Source: Chelonoidis abingdonii (Eukaryota; Chordata; Testudines; Testudinidae). Taken from it: DNA of 64,000 nucleotides. The notes under the pieces are model-generated. The model was given only the letters and a program-made list of their open reading frames with translations. It made no database searches and was not told the origin of the DNA. Position numbers and translations under genes: made by a program. Positions 1 through 11,275 of the stretch are shown piece by piece. Each line of letters opens with the position of its first letter. The stretch's first letter is position 1. The stretch lies in NCBI RefSeq assembly GCF_003597395.2, contig NC_133771.1, forward strand, positions 62,565,685 to 62,629,684, given 5' to 3'.

Positions 1-759
1 AGACCTAACTCATCTGGTTGGAGCACCAGAGGCACTGAAAGCCCTCTTGTGTTATTTGTGACTCTGCACTTCGCCAGGCCATCATGGAAAAGTGGAAGGC
101 GACCTGGGTGTCACCCTCTGTGTAGTAAAGGCAGGGTGCAAAGCAACAGAACACCTGAAGACTCTGGGCTTGTCTCCATTACGTGGCTAACTGGCAGTTC
201 TTAAACCAGTGAACCCTGGATGAAAGGATATGTGAAAGGGATATTAATCTCTTCCTTTCTGTAGGATGAAAACTCAGGCATAACCCTACCTGCTTTGTTC
301 ATTGGTTGACAAGATACAATTCTTTTTGATTGTCGATATCACTATCTTTGACGATATATGAAAAATGTCCTCTTGATAGACAGGTCAGCAGAGGAAATAC
401 TCACTATGACAGCTGCAGACCTCTGCAGACTACTAATATCTTCCTGATAAGAGCCTGGAGTAAATGAATAACACAGAAATCTCAGCTATGGATCATTTCC
501 ACACAGGAACATATATATCTTCATTAGTTGCAAGGAGTTTTTGGCTGTAACGTTTGTCTACAAGTGAGTTGGGGGAGGATCTTTTGAAAAAATTTGAAGA
601 GACCCTCAGATTTAAAAAAGTGCAGTGACATAAGTGCCGCAGTTTTTTTTTTTATTATTATAAGTTAGACATTGCTAATATATTACATTTCTAATGTTAT
701 TATTTAGACATTTTTTATATTTTATTACATTATTTTTACTCCATCTCTTAAATAGGGTC
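1..759. other. Unannotated AT-rich stretch
   Basis: No convincing gene, RNA or repeat was recognised. Reading frames are short and lack family motifs. A short T-run (about 645-655) precedes an AT-rich tract leading into the LTR-like repeat at 760. Confidence 0.4.
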
Positions 760-1970
760 TGTGATGGGATTGGATTCACAGAAACCCCCTTGGGGTGCCA
801 ACTGATGTTGCCAAGGCACTGCCCTCTTTTCCTGCAGCTTGGGGGGATTTTACCCAGGGGGGAGCCTGCTCGTGTGTGCCAGACACGCTTGTCGGGCCAC
901 ACCACAGACCCCAGATCCTTAACCACTCCCACAAACTGCAGCTAATTGCAGAAGTGTTGTCCTGTCTTGTAATATTTCAGATGGCCAACTCCCAATGAGG
1001 TCCAAACCCAAATAAATCCATTTTCCTGTATAAAGCTTATACAAGGGTAAAACTCATAATTTTTTTGCCCTGTTATAACACCGATAGTGAGATATTCCAT
1101 ACCTTGGTTTGGCCCCCCCCCCCATTTTAATACATTACTCATGCGGTTAAAAAGTGATTTTATTAATACAGAAGTAGGCATTTAAATGGTTTCCAAGGTT
1201 AGGAAACAGACAGAAACAAATTGAATTACCAAGCATAAAATTAAAACCACACAAGCCTATGTCTAATACAATAAAAACTGAAACAGATAAAACCTTAACT
1301 CCTCGGAGTGTCCAGTAAGCTTCCTTTTTTACAGCCTAGCCTCCTTCTAGTCTGGGGTTCCACCAATCACTCACACCCCCTGTATTACTGTCCTTTGTTT
1401 TCCAGTTTATTTTCAGGTATCCCTGGGATGCGAGAGGCTATCTCTTGAGCCAGCTGAAGACAAAATGGAGGGTATCCACAGGCTTTAAATAGACTTTCTC
1501 TTTGTGGGTGGAGACCCCCCTCCTCTCTTCTATGAAAAGTCCAGCTCAAATGGAGTTTTGGGTCACATGGGCAGTCACATGTCCATGCATTGACTCAGTT
1601 TTTAAGGGCAGCAGCATTGCCACCCTCTCCTTCCTTGAATGTCTCAGGAAGACTTCTTATATGGACTGGAGCCTTCATTTAAGTTGTGATCCTTCGTGGG
1701 ACTTAATTATGCCACATTCCTTTTCTCAAGAAGCTGTACAACTGGCTTTACTAAGGCCTACTTAAAAATCAAGCAAATACACAGCCAATATGCATAAACT
1801 TCGAATACAAAAAATGACTTACATGCATACAAATAGGATGATAGATTCAGTAGATCGATAACCTTTACAGAGGATATGTTACATGGCCTTTGTTAGCATA
1901 AAATATTTCAGTTATGGCATACATCATTCATAGTCATATTTTCTAAAGCCTTATGGTTCCACATGTCACA
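760..1970 (-). mobile_element. LTR-like repeat, minus strand (same family as 18517-19613)
   Basis: Read on the minus strand the block starts TGTGACATG and ends CCCATCACA, the TG...CA ends of a retroviral or LTR-retrotransposon long terminal repeat. Its 3' half aligns by eye with the plus-strand copy at 18517-19613. Shared landmarks are a 'cttggtaattca' stretch, an AATAAA-containing 'aataaaatcactttt' segment and a 'cattgggagttgg' segment. No internal gag/pol sequence adjoins it, so it is probably a solo LTR. No clean target-site duplication was found (flanks gggtc and ctgac). A C-run near 1112-1123 sits inside it. Superfamily (endogenous retrovirus or Gypsy) is not resolved. Confidence 0.6.
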
Positions 1971-2404
1971 CTGACCCCACACTAATATCTTTAACCAATG
2001 AGTTTCCATATTTCAGGGAAATATTACACTTACTGGGGGGAAAATCATCCCCTAGTTTAGCTTTATTTCAGGTAAAAAAGTGTTATTCCAGGGAATGATA
2101 TATCTATCTATTTTAGCTACTATATGACTTATTTTGAGCACCTCGTGGTCTTTTCAATATATTATCCTCCTCAACACCTGATGAGGCCAGCGAAGTATTG
2201 TTTTGCAGATGGGGAACTGAGAGTGTATGTCAGACGTTTGAGCCATACAGAGCGGCTCCACAACATCATTCTAGATTTCAGGCGGGAGCCAGAATTGACC
2301 TTATTACTCTTCTGATAACTGTAAGTAAAATAAACAAACCAACCCCATCATCCTCGCTGTTATTCCAGGTTATTGTTGTCAAAGCAGTGTTTCTGCACTT
2401 CTTT
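1971..2404. other. Unique-looking DNA, weak MIR-like trace
   Basis: AT-rich with no gene. Around 2172-2222 a stretch with 'cagatggggaactgag' resembles the conserved core of MIR/CORE-SINEs, but the match is short. Confidence 0.3.
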
Positions 2405-2443
2405 TTTTGCTAGGAAACTCAAACTAGCGAAGTAATTCACCCC
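2405..2443 (+). repeat. MIR-like SINE, left part (split by Harbinger insertion)
   Basis: The segment 'aggaaactcaa...gcgaagtaattcacccc' resembles the MIR/CORE-SINE core (consensus sense: 'aggaaactgaggcacagag...aagtgacttgccc'). It continues after the Harbinger element at 6774 with 'gtcacactcaagcctgtgg'. Confidence 0.45.
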
Positions 2444-2590
2444 GGGATATGTCTAACGTATGGGATTATTCCAATTTTACCATAAAACCGGTTTTTGCTT
2501 AAAACAGACTTGTATAAAGCGTTCGAGTTGCATTGCAGGCCACACTAGCACATTAAAATTTGGCCGGTCGTGCTCCATGTTACCAAGGCT

Positions 2591-2615
2591 NNNNNNNNNN
2601 NNNNNNNNNNNNNNN
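2591..2615. other. Assembly gap (25 N)
   Basis: A run of exactly 25 N inside the left end of the Harbinger element. Any translation across it is meaningless. Confidence 0.99.
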
Positions 2616-2855
2616 CTAGTGTCAATTTCCAAAGTGTGCACTGTGGATAGCTATCCTCGCTAGCTATCCATAGTTCCACAGTCCTCCCGCCCCCTTGAAT
2701 TTGCGTTGAGGATGCCAGTGCCTGATGGGGCAAAAACATTTCGCAGGCGTGTTTCTGGCGTAGCAGCCTCACCCCTTCCCTTGTGAAGCAGCCGCAGACA
2801 ACTGATTCGCTGCCTTTTTTCTGGGAACTGTGCAAACGCCATAGCACAGCAAGGC

Positions 2856-4216
2856 ATGGACGCGCTGCTTCATAGATCAATACTGCCAATCGTGGACGTT
2901 GTAAACACTGCTCGTGCATTCTCGTAGGCAGTTCTATGGCTGAAGCGAGGAGCCTGCCAAAACCAGTGTGAGGAGGAGGCGGCCTAGCAGCCATAGAAGA
3001 AGAGTGGCGACGAGAGGTGTATGAGGACATGGACACAGAATTCTTCTCAACCGCTGGCCACCCTGCACTTTGAGGATGCTGCTGCAGTAATGGTCAGGTT
3101 CTTAAGCCATATGAATTGCGATTTGCGCCAGCAAGCCACAGACTGGGAGCACCGCCATGTATTGTGCAGGTTTAGGGACGATTCGCAGAGCTGCCCGAAA
3201 CTTCCATGCCGTTAAGGGCCACTTTGCATGAACTTTGTGACTTGCTTTCCCCTGCCCTGAAATTGCCAGAATAGTCCAAAATGAGAGCCAGCCCTCACAG
3301 TGAGAAGCGAGTGCGCATCAGCCCCTCTAGAAGCTTCAATGCCAGACAGCTACCGCGAGTCAAGTGGGAATGCAATTTGGAGTGAGGGCCAATATTCTCT
3401 CGTGGGGCTGCTGTATGCACAAGTAGCCAAAGCGAATCATTAAGCTCCTGGGCTGATTGAAAGGTTGGACTGTAGGAAACGCTGAGTCAGTCTTGTGGAG
3501 GCTTTGCTGGCAATGGGATTCAGCCTAACTGTGCGCGGGGGGGGGGGGAGGTGTCTATGGAACCGTATATCCCGTATCTTGGGCTCGGAGCCACCAGGGC
3601 ACCCAGTACATAAACCGCAAGGGGTACTTTTCAATGGTGCTGCAAGCACTGGTGGATCACAAGGACTGTTTCACCAACATCCACGTGGGATGGCCAGGAA
3701 GGGTTCATGACGCTCGCGTCTTCAGGAACAACTACTCTGTTTAAATGCTGCAGCAACTAATTACTTCCCAGACCAGAAACTAACAGTTGGAGATGTTGAA
3801 ATGCCTATAGTTATCCTGGGGATCCGCAGCCCATACCCTTGATGCCACATGGCTCATGAGCATACACAGGCTGCCTGGACAGTAGTCAGGAGCTGTTCAA
3901 CTACAGGCTGAGGGCAAGTGCAGAACGGTGGTGAATGTACATTTGGCCGTTTAAGCTCGCTGGTGCACATTCCTGACTTGCTCAGACCTCAGCCAAACCA
4001 ATGTCCCATTGTTATTGCTGCTTGCTGTGTTCTCCACAATCTCTCTGAGAGTAGGGGAGGACCTTTATGATGGAGTGGGAGGCTGAGGCAAATCACCTGG
4101 CTGCTGATTACACGCAGCCCGACACCAGGGCGATTAGAAAGAGCACCCCACAAAGCGATGCACATCAAGTAGAAGCTTTTGAAACAGAGTTTCATCGTGG
4201 CCAGGGTACAGTGTGA
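2856..4216 (+). pseudogene. Harbinger DDE transposase pseudogene
   Basis: The family protein is a nuclease of the PIF/Harbinger (HARBI1-like) type that cuts and pastes the element. The reading frame must be followed through several frame changes and stops. Recognisable order: an N-terminal region after the ATG at 2856; then a stretch ending 'RFRDDSQSCPKLP' near 3170-3210, which matches the part where family members have 'W..NFRM'; then 'FQWCCKHWW' on from 3630, a shifted version of 'FSMVLQALVDH'. The strongest block is NIHVGWPGRVHDARVFRNN around 3676-3731, which contains an acidic catalytic-region residue (HDARVF). A 'GDP' segment follows near 3820, and 'LSQTNVP'-like sequence comes near 3990. 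The segment expected to carry the last catalytic acid (about 3927-3960) is frame-disrupted. Presence of the family is secure; activity is excluded by the damage. Confidence 0.8.
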
Positions 4217-4579
4217 CTGTTGTGTTTTTTTCCCCTTGATGATCCCTCTCCTTGATTGACTCATTCCCTGTAAAGCAACGCACCCTCCCCCTTCGATTAC
4301 AGCTTGCTTAAGGAAACAAAGTCACTATCGTTTAAACCATGTATTCTTTATTAAAAAGTCATTTATAAAAAGAGGAGAAGACATACAAGGTATCCCGGGT
4401 GTTGGTTTGGGAGGAGGATAGGAGGGAAGAGAAAAGTAATGAGAGCCTTTTGTTGGGGCGTCCACGGGGGTGGAGTGCGCGGGTGCACAGAGCCTTCCCC
4501 CATGCGTTCTTACACATCTGGGTAAGGTAGATATGGAACGTGGTGAGGGTGGTTAACAGGGGCTGCAGCGGCACTCGTG

Positions 4580-6400
4580 TGACCCTGCTGCTGTTCCTGA
4601 AGCTCCACCAAGTAGTCGGAGGATATCAGTTTGATTATGCAGCAGCCCCAGCATTGCATCACGCTCCGCTGATCTTCCTGCTACACTATTGATCTTCCTG
4701 CACCACCTCTCATCTTGGCGTCTCTCTTACCTCTCACGTTCACTATGGCATCTTCCTGTAATTTGATACCACGTCTTTCCACTCATTCAGATGAGCTCTT
4801 TCATTGCGGGTTACTTCCATGATTTCCGAGAACATTTTGTCTCGCGTCTTTTTTTTCCTCCGCCTTATCTGAGATAGCCTTCGGGATGGATAGGAGGCTT
4901 GAAAGATTTGCAGCTGCATGAGGGAGGTAAAAAAGGGAGAGAAGCATTTAAAAAGATACATTTTACAGAACAATGGTTATACTCTATTCACAGTGAACAA
5001 CACTATTCACCTTACATAGCACATGTGATTTTCACTACAAGGTCGCATTTTGCATCTTAATATTGAGTGCCTGCGGCTCTGGTGTTAGTGATTCTCACAA
5101 GATGCAGGTCCAGGCGCAGCAGAATTCAGCTTGCATGCGGCCACGGCCTTCTATACACGGTGCCCCTTTCCCAAATACCAAGAAAAGCCCTTCATGCTGC
5201 TTCTTTCCTGTTAACATGCAGAGCAGAAACCACTCCCCCACCAACTTCTCTGGGATGATCACTTTACCCCTCCCCCCACCGTGTGGCTGGTACCATGGAA
5301 GATCCTGCTAGCCAAAAGCGAAAAAGCTCAGTCCATTACCCTGCCTCCCCCGCTTTGCTACCTGCAAAGAAGGATTTCCTTTAAGCAACAGGCAAACAGC
5401 CCATAGAGATGGCCATCTCTGTCCTAATAAATTCCTGAATTTCAGCCAGTTACATGAACGATATCACTCTCCTGAGTGATCACACAGTGAGATAAAGAAC
5501 GGAGTTGCTTGAATGCCAGCATCACTGGGACCATACGCAGCTTGGCTATTGTCATGCAAGATACAGATTACTTGCTAACATGCATGACGTTGTCAAGTGT
5601 GCTACCATGGTGGACGGAATAAGGCTGCTTTGCCCAGAAACCTTCTGCAAAGTCTTTGGAGTACCTCCTAGGCCCTTCATGGAGATGGTCCCTGGAGATT
5701 TCCGCTCCATCCCCAGACATGTTAAGAAACTTTTCCAATAACCTGACTGACGGCCGCGAATGCATCCGCAAGTCCTCAGGGCAAATCAATCATTAAAAAA
5801 ATGCTTGCTTTAAACCATGTTTTTATATTTACAAAGGTACAACTCACCAGAAGGTCGCTTCCATGGTTTCATTGTCTGGGCTACTGGCTTGGGAGGGCTG
5901 GGAGGATCATTCTCTGGGTGAGAAAAAGCTCCTGGCTCTTTGGGCTAACGGAGTGCTGTGTGCTCTCTGCAAGCTCGCTCCTCTTCTCCTCCTCATCTTC
6001 CCCATCCACAGAATCCTGAGGCATGGGCTGAGATTACCACCCACTCGGAATCCACGACGGGGTGGGATAGTGGTGGCAGACCCCCCAAGAATTGCATGAA
6101 GCTCAGCGTAGAAGCGGCATGTTTTTGCCGCTGCCGCTGGACCTTCTGTTTGCTTCTTTGGTTTTCTGGAGGGCTTGTCTGAGCTCCTTAACTTTCACTC
6201 TGCACTGCACTAAGTCCCTGGTGTAGCCTTTCTCCATCATAGCCTTGGAAATTTTTTCAAATGTTTTTTTATTCGTCTTTGGAATGGAGTTCGTGTAGCA
6301 CAGAATCCTCTCCCTATATAGCGATCAGATCCAGTACCCTCCGTGCGCTCATGCTGGAGCTCTTTTTCGATTCTCAGGAGACTGCATTGTTACCTGTGCT
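4580..6400 (-). pseudogene. Harbinger SANT/Myb-like partner protein pseudogene
   Basis: Harbinger elements encode, beside the transposase, a SANT/Myb/trihelix DNA-binding protein that helps the transposase reach the nucleus and the element ends. On the minus strand from about 6390 one reads a shifted SANT segment ('RRVLDLIAI', stop in place of W, then 'GE'), then 'KTFEKISKAMM' in another frame near 6240-6260. An acidic linker (GEDEEE) follows around 6000, and the basic C-terminal block RRRKKKTRDKMFSEIM comes near 4815-4865. Stops and frame changes make it non-functional. It lies tail-to-tail with the transposase. The 5.3-5.8 kb part between the blocks is transposon sequence with no domain I can name. 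Confidence 0.7.
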
Positions 6401-6773
6401 GATGAGCTCTGTGTGGTCACCTGTGATGATGAGCTCTCCACGCTGCCAAAAGGAAATGAAATTCAAAAGTTCATAGGGGCTTTTCCTGTCTACCTGGCGC
6501 AGTGCCTCCGAGCTGAGATTGCTGTCCAGAGCGATACAATGGTGCACTGTGGGATACCACCTGGAGGCCAATACATCGATTTGGCGGCCACACTAACCCT
6601 AATCCGATATGGTAATACGATTTCAGCACTACTCCTCTGTCGGGGAGGAGTACAGAAAACCGGTTTTAAAGAGCCTTTTTATGATATAAAGGGCATCGTT
6701 GTGTGGATCGATGCAGCGTAAATCTGTTTTAATGCTGCTAAATCAGTAATAAACTCATAGTGTGGTCCAGCCC

Positions 6774-6850
6774 AGAGTCACACTCAAGCCTGTGGTAAGT
6801 AGGGAGTTGAACCAAGATTCACAAGTCCCAGGCTATTATCCTAGCTACTA
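6774..6850 (+). repeat. MIR-like SINE, right part
   Basis: The text 'gtcacactcaagcctgtgg...gggagttgaaccaagattc...agtcccaggctattatcctagctactagac' follows the 3' part of a MIR-like CORE-SINE ('ggtcacacag...gaattgaaccc...cccag...ccactagacc'). It completes the piece at 2405-2443, showing that the Harbinger element landed inside an older SINE. Confidence 0.55.
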
Positions 6851-9199
6851 GACCTCTTTTTACAGCTACCAATGAACCTTTTTTTCATGTATGAATATGG
6901 CTGAGAATTGTTAATGGCTCTAACACGATTCATGAAGGTAATATGGGAAATAGGAATACTCCCTGAGGGATACTTTTATATCTCACCTGATGAGGGAAAC
7001 ACTGCAAGGTGAGGCGTAGTTACAAATACGACAAATAATATTCCATTTCTTAAAAGTAAAAGAATGACCAGTTCCTAAAATCAGAGATAATGTTTTGTAC
7101 TGAAAGCTGACATAATATAACTTTCCTATGTAAAAGTCCCTCTTAAATATTGACACCCTTTAAGTACTGTATGACTTTGGGGATATACCATATACCCAAA
7201 ATTAAATATCAAAAGAAACTGCAACCTAAAATATAGTTGGGGTATATGTGGAGTTTCACTTCCTAACTGATGGAAAAAAATTCCATATTTTCATGCAAAG
7301 TGTTTGAAGGGTTTTTGATTGAAGTGCTGTTTTACATTGCTGGGAAGGGTTCTATCTTTGTGCTAATGCATGATTACATGGAGAAAGATCATTTTAAATG
7401 AACAAAAGAATTAATGTGATTTTTATGTAAGAATTTTTGTGAGTAAAACATGTCTGTCTGCATATTTTTACCTACCATCACTGTGGAATTTTAGCAACTG
7501 CTGTACAAACACTGAAGGAAAAGCTTAGTGCAAAGACAAGAGGCAGCAAGAGAGAGAGACTGAAAGATGAGAGGTCAGCGAGTGGGAGTTGCTTTATAGT
7601 AGATCTCCTTTTAGAATCATTTGAGAGAGAGAGGAACTGGGAGCCAGAGGCTCATGTTATCTAGTGATCTCACTATTCAGGTGGAACATCTATGAGCAGT
7701 GCACATTTCAAGAATGCTTCCACCCACTACTTTATATCAGTCATCTGTCATGTCTCTAACAGAAAGAATACTCTCTTGGCCCCAGTGCACTTAGTCTGCT
7801 CCTTGAGTGTGATCATAATAAGAAGATATGCCTTCAGCAACTCCCTAAGGCTCAGATTTCCTGCCCCGTCCCCTTTTAACTCACTGTAGGAAACAGGCAG
7901 AGATACCAGCTGGTTTAAGTCAGGTTTGTTACAGAGATACAATTTCTCTGCCAATTATTGCATTGACAGGGCCCAGATGTTCTCTTTAATAGTCCAGTCA
8001 TCACTTCCATTATAAAGCTTTGCAGTTCATTGGTTTTAAATTGGGCACATAGATTATGGCTTTGGTTGTAAAATTCTGTTTCAGATGAGGAATTACATTG
8101 ATTTAATGATTTTTGATTTAGAGACTATCAAATCCTCAGGGTTTCTGACAACTTTTGTGCAACTCTGAAATAAAAAAAGGAGACTTTTAAAACAATTAAG
8201 TCTCTGTTGGAATATTGTTATAGTCCAAATACTGTTAAATTAAATTTGTGAGTTCTATGAGGATGGGCAGAGAAAGAGGAAATTGGGGTCTGAGCTTGAA
8301 CATGGAATTAAGCAGATGGCTCCAGAAGTGTTGTTTTTAACTGCTCAGCACGTTATCTTGGAGGTAATTCATGTATTTTGTTGTGATGGTGGTGCTCTCA
8401 TGTGGAAAGGTGTCCACTGGAAAAGGAACCGAGTTCCCCACTTCACTATGCACACACCAAACAGCTATCCATTTATTATTATTTATTCAACAATGCTATT
8501 GTGCTCAGCAACATTTAATGCACATGAGAAGACACAGTCCCAAAGATCTTATGCTGAGATTTTTCATCACTGCCTAGGGGATTTAGACTTCCAATTCCAG
8601 TTAAAATTAATAGGAATTGGTCATCCAAATACCTTAGGAAGCATTAGATTTAAAATCTCAGCCTTAAATCTAAACTGAACAGATATAGGTCTGATGAACA
8701 GGGGTAAATCCTTCCCCTCCTCTGACTCCCACAGATACTGAGGATCCCACGCAAAGCAGCACCAGTGTGCAATGTGGAATTTTTGGAGCCCATAGAATGG
8801 ATAACACAGAAGGAGTCTGGAAATAAGGAAGAGATCCACTTCCTATTAATCTGTGGTGCTAGAAGATGGAGTTGTGGCTGCAGATCATCCAGTTAAGGGA
8901 GGGGAGAAAGGAGAGACCCTATTCCTCTGGAGATGCCCAACACATTTAGTCAGGCTGTTCACAGGAAAATACAGTTAGATACCAAGTTAATTTCCAGCCT
9001 CAAAGTGAGTAGAATTGTCTATGTATTTGTCTCTAGATAGGTGGTAGCATTCCTTGAATTTATGTAGTTAAGGTTTTGATGATGAGGCAGGGATTCCACC
9101 ACTATGTTATATATCCTCCCTAAAATTACAGAACATGCTTGTTGGGCACAGGATGAATTTTCTTAGAAAGTGTTCAATACATTTTTCTACTCTGTATTT
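6851..9199. other. Long AT-rich stretch without recognisable genes
   Basis: I see no exon-like frame, RNA gene or clear mobile element. Minor features are a GA-rich patch near 7545-7570 and a weak 'ttattattattt' start of an ancient interspersed repeat near 8470-8560. The longest frame, about 130 codons at 8283, has no recognisable motif. Confidence 0.4.
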
Positions 9200-10794
9200 T
9201 AGGAAAAAAACAAATGATGTAGTCATATCATGATGAAACACTTTCCATTCCAACAGTAACTCAGGAGGATATTAAATTGTTGCTACTAAAATTAGACATA
9301 TTTAAATCAGCATGCCCAAATAACTTGCATCCAAGAATTTAAAAAGAGCTGGCTGAGGAGCTCAGGGAACTGTGATTTTCTGTAATCTTGGAACATAGAG
9401 GACATTCCAGAAGACTTGAAGAAAGCTAATGTTGTCTCTATATGTAAAAAAGTTAAATAGGATGGCCCATATAACTATAGGCTTGTCAGTCTGACATTGA
9501 TCCTGGGCAAGACAATGGAGTGGCTCATATGGAACTTGATTGATAAAAAAGTAAAGAATGGTAATATAATTAATGCCAATGAACATGGACTTATGGAAAA
9601 TAGATCCTTCTAACTTAACTTGATATCTTTTTTTGATTAAATTACAAATTTGGTTGATAAAGGCAGTAGTGTTGATATACTATATTTAGACTTCTATAAG
9701 GCATTTTACTTGGTACCACATGACATTTTGATTAAAAATTAGACAGAAAAAAAATTAATATGCACATTAAAAGGATTAAAACCTGTGTAACTGATAGGTC
9801 TCAAAATATAATTGTAACCAGGGAATCATCATCAAATGGATGCATTTCTAATACTGTCCCATAGGGATCAATTCTTGTCCCTACACTATTTAACATTTTT
9901 ATTAATGACCTGGAAGAAAACATAAAATCATCACTGATGAAGTTTTCAGATGACAAAAAAAATTGGGAGAGTGGTAAATAATTAAGAGGATAGGTTAGTA
10001 ACATAGAGCTGCCTGGATTGCTTGTTAAACAGGGTGCAAGCAAACAATATGTATTTTAATATGACTTTATGTAAGTATATATATCTAGGAACAAAGAATG
10101 TAGTCCATACTTACAGGATGAGGAACTTTATCCTGGGAAGCAGTGACTCTGAGAAGAATTTGGGGGTCATAATGGGAAGTCATCTAAACATGAGCTCCCA
10201 GTGCTATGCTGTAGCCAAAAGAGCTAATGCGATCCTTGAATGCATAAACTAGAAGTAGAGAAGTTATTTTCCCTGTGTATTTGTAAGTGATGAGATCGCC
10301 GCTGGAATACTGTGCCCAGTTCTGGTGCCCACAATTCAAGAAGGATGTTGATACATTGGAGAGGGTTCAGAAAAGAACCACAAGAATGATTAAAGGGAGT
10401 AGAAAACATGCCTTGTAGTGATAGACTTAAGAAGCTCAGTCTATTTAGCTTATCAAAGAGAAGGTTAAGGGGTGACTTGATTACAGTCTATAAGTAGCTA
10501 CATGGGGAACAAATATATAACAATGGGCTCTTTCACCTAGCGGAGAAAGGTATAACACAATCCAATGACTGGAAGTTGAAGCTAGACAAATTCAGACTGG
10601 AAATAAGGCATATGCTTTTAACGGTGAGAGTAATTAACCATTGGAACAATTTACCAAGGGTCATGCTGGATTCTCCATCACTGAAAATTTTTAAATCATG
10701 ATTGGATGTTTTTCTAAAAGCTCTGCTCTGTGAATTATTTTGGGGGAGCATTATGGCCTGTGTTACATAGGAGGTGAGCCTAGATGATCACTTA
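9200..10794 (+). mobile_element. CR1 LINE, 5'-truncated, 3' body (copy 1)
   Basis: CR1 retrotransposon carrying the reverse-transcriptase C-terminal half and 3' region. Recognisable landmarks are 'ttgcatccaagaatttaaaaagagctgg' (start of the RT region), 'gacattccagaagacttgaagaaagctaatgt', 'ttaatgacctggaagaaaacat', and the RT active-site box at about 9938-9955, now read FSDD where family members have FADD. Then comes the typical 3' text 'actgtgcccagttctggtgcccacaattc' near 10305. It aligns along most of its length with the copy at 59240-60800, so both belong to one subfamily. Many stops and indels kill the frame. The last about 30 bp of this copy lie at 11247-11275, beyond an inserted second CR1. 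Confidence 0.85.
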
Positions 10795-11246
10795 AGAATG
10801 TCCATACTGGGACAGTCTTTGACAGATCCTTCTGGCAGTTGGAGATGTAGGGAAAGTCAGAGCATGGGGTTGTGTTCCTGACTGTCTTGGCTAATAACCA
10901 TTGATGACTTTATCCAATTCCTTTTTTAACCCATTTGTACTTCTGGCCTTTACAACATCCCATTGCAACAAGTTCCACAAACTGACTGTGCTTACGTAAA
11001 GAAATATTTCCTAGTGTATGTTTTAAACCTGCTGCTTAGTAATCAGATAATCTCTACTTCTTGTATTATATGAAGGGGCAAATAACACTTCCTTATTCAC
11101 TTTCTCCAAACCATCCATGCTTTTATAGATCTATATCACATCCCCTGGTAGTTGTCTCTTTTCTAAACTTAACGATACCAGTCTTTTTAATCTCTTCTCG
11201 TGCATAAGATATTCCATCCTCCTAATCATTTTCAATGATTCAATAG
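10795..11246 (-). mobile_element. CR1 LINE 3' fragment inserted in copy 1
   Basis: Read on the minus strand this is the 3' part of another CR1 subfamily. It includes 'gatatagatctataaaagc', 'gtaaataaggaagtgttatt', a 'gcagcaggtttaaaac' segment and the 3' end '...cagtatggacattcttaag'. It splits copy 1: the text before it ends 'gagcctagatgatca' and the text after resumes 'atagtcccttctgggactgg', which is continuous in the undisturbed sister copy (around 60760-60790). A likely target duplication is atgatca on the left and atgattca on the right. Orientation is opposite to its host. Confidence 0.8.
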
Positions 11247-11275
11247 TCCCTTCTGGGACTGGAATCTATGAATTT
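11247..11275 (+). mobile_element. CR1 copy 1, terminal 3' piece
   Basis: 'cccttctgggactggaatctatgaa' is the usual CR1 3' terminus. It is the remainder of the element interrupted at 10795. Confidence 0.8.

Larger units (their letters stand above)
2444..6773 (+). mobile_element. PIF/Harbinger DNA transposon, near full length, inactive
   Basis: A 4.3 kb element with degraded terminal inverted repeats: the left end begins GGGATATGTCTAACGTA and the right end reads ...TAGTGTGGTCCAGCCC. These are variants of the ends seen on the shorter relative at 62686-63777. It has the usual Harbinger two-gene layout: a DDE transposase on the plus strand in the left half and a SANT/Myb-like partner protein on the minus strand in the right half. 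Both are broken by stops and frameshifts. A 25-N assembly gap lies near the left end. It sits inside a MIR-like SINE, whose halves resume on either side. The 3-bp target duplication expected for the family cannot be read cleanly. Confidence 0.8.

Noticed and set aside
2545..3036. 163-codon minus-strand frame
   Set aside because: It runs through the 25-N gap and lies opposite the Harbinger transposase; an artefact.
5505..5741. 78-codon plus-strand frame in the Harbinger middle
   Set aside because: It lies between the two transposon genes. I recall similar text in other copies of the element but no protein family, so it is treated as transposon sequence.
6592..6606. Telomere-like ctaaccctaatcc
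   Set aside because: A single short word repeated at the same place in the other Harbinger element (62858-62866, inverted); part of the transposon end, not an interstitial telomere.
8283..8678. 131-codon frame as a possible host gene
   Set aside because: No motif, no splice or promoter context, ordinary length by chance in AT-rich DNA of this size.
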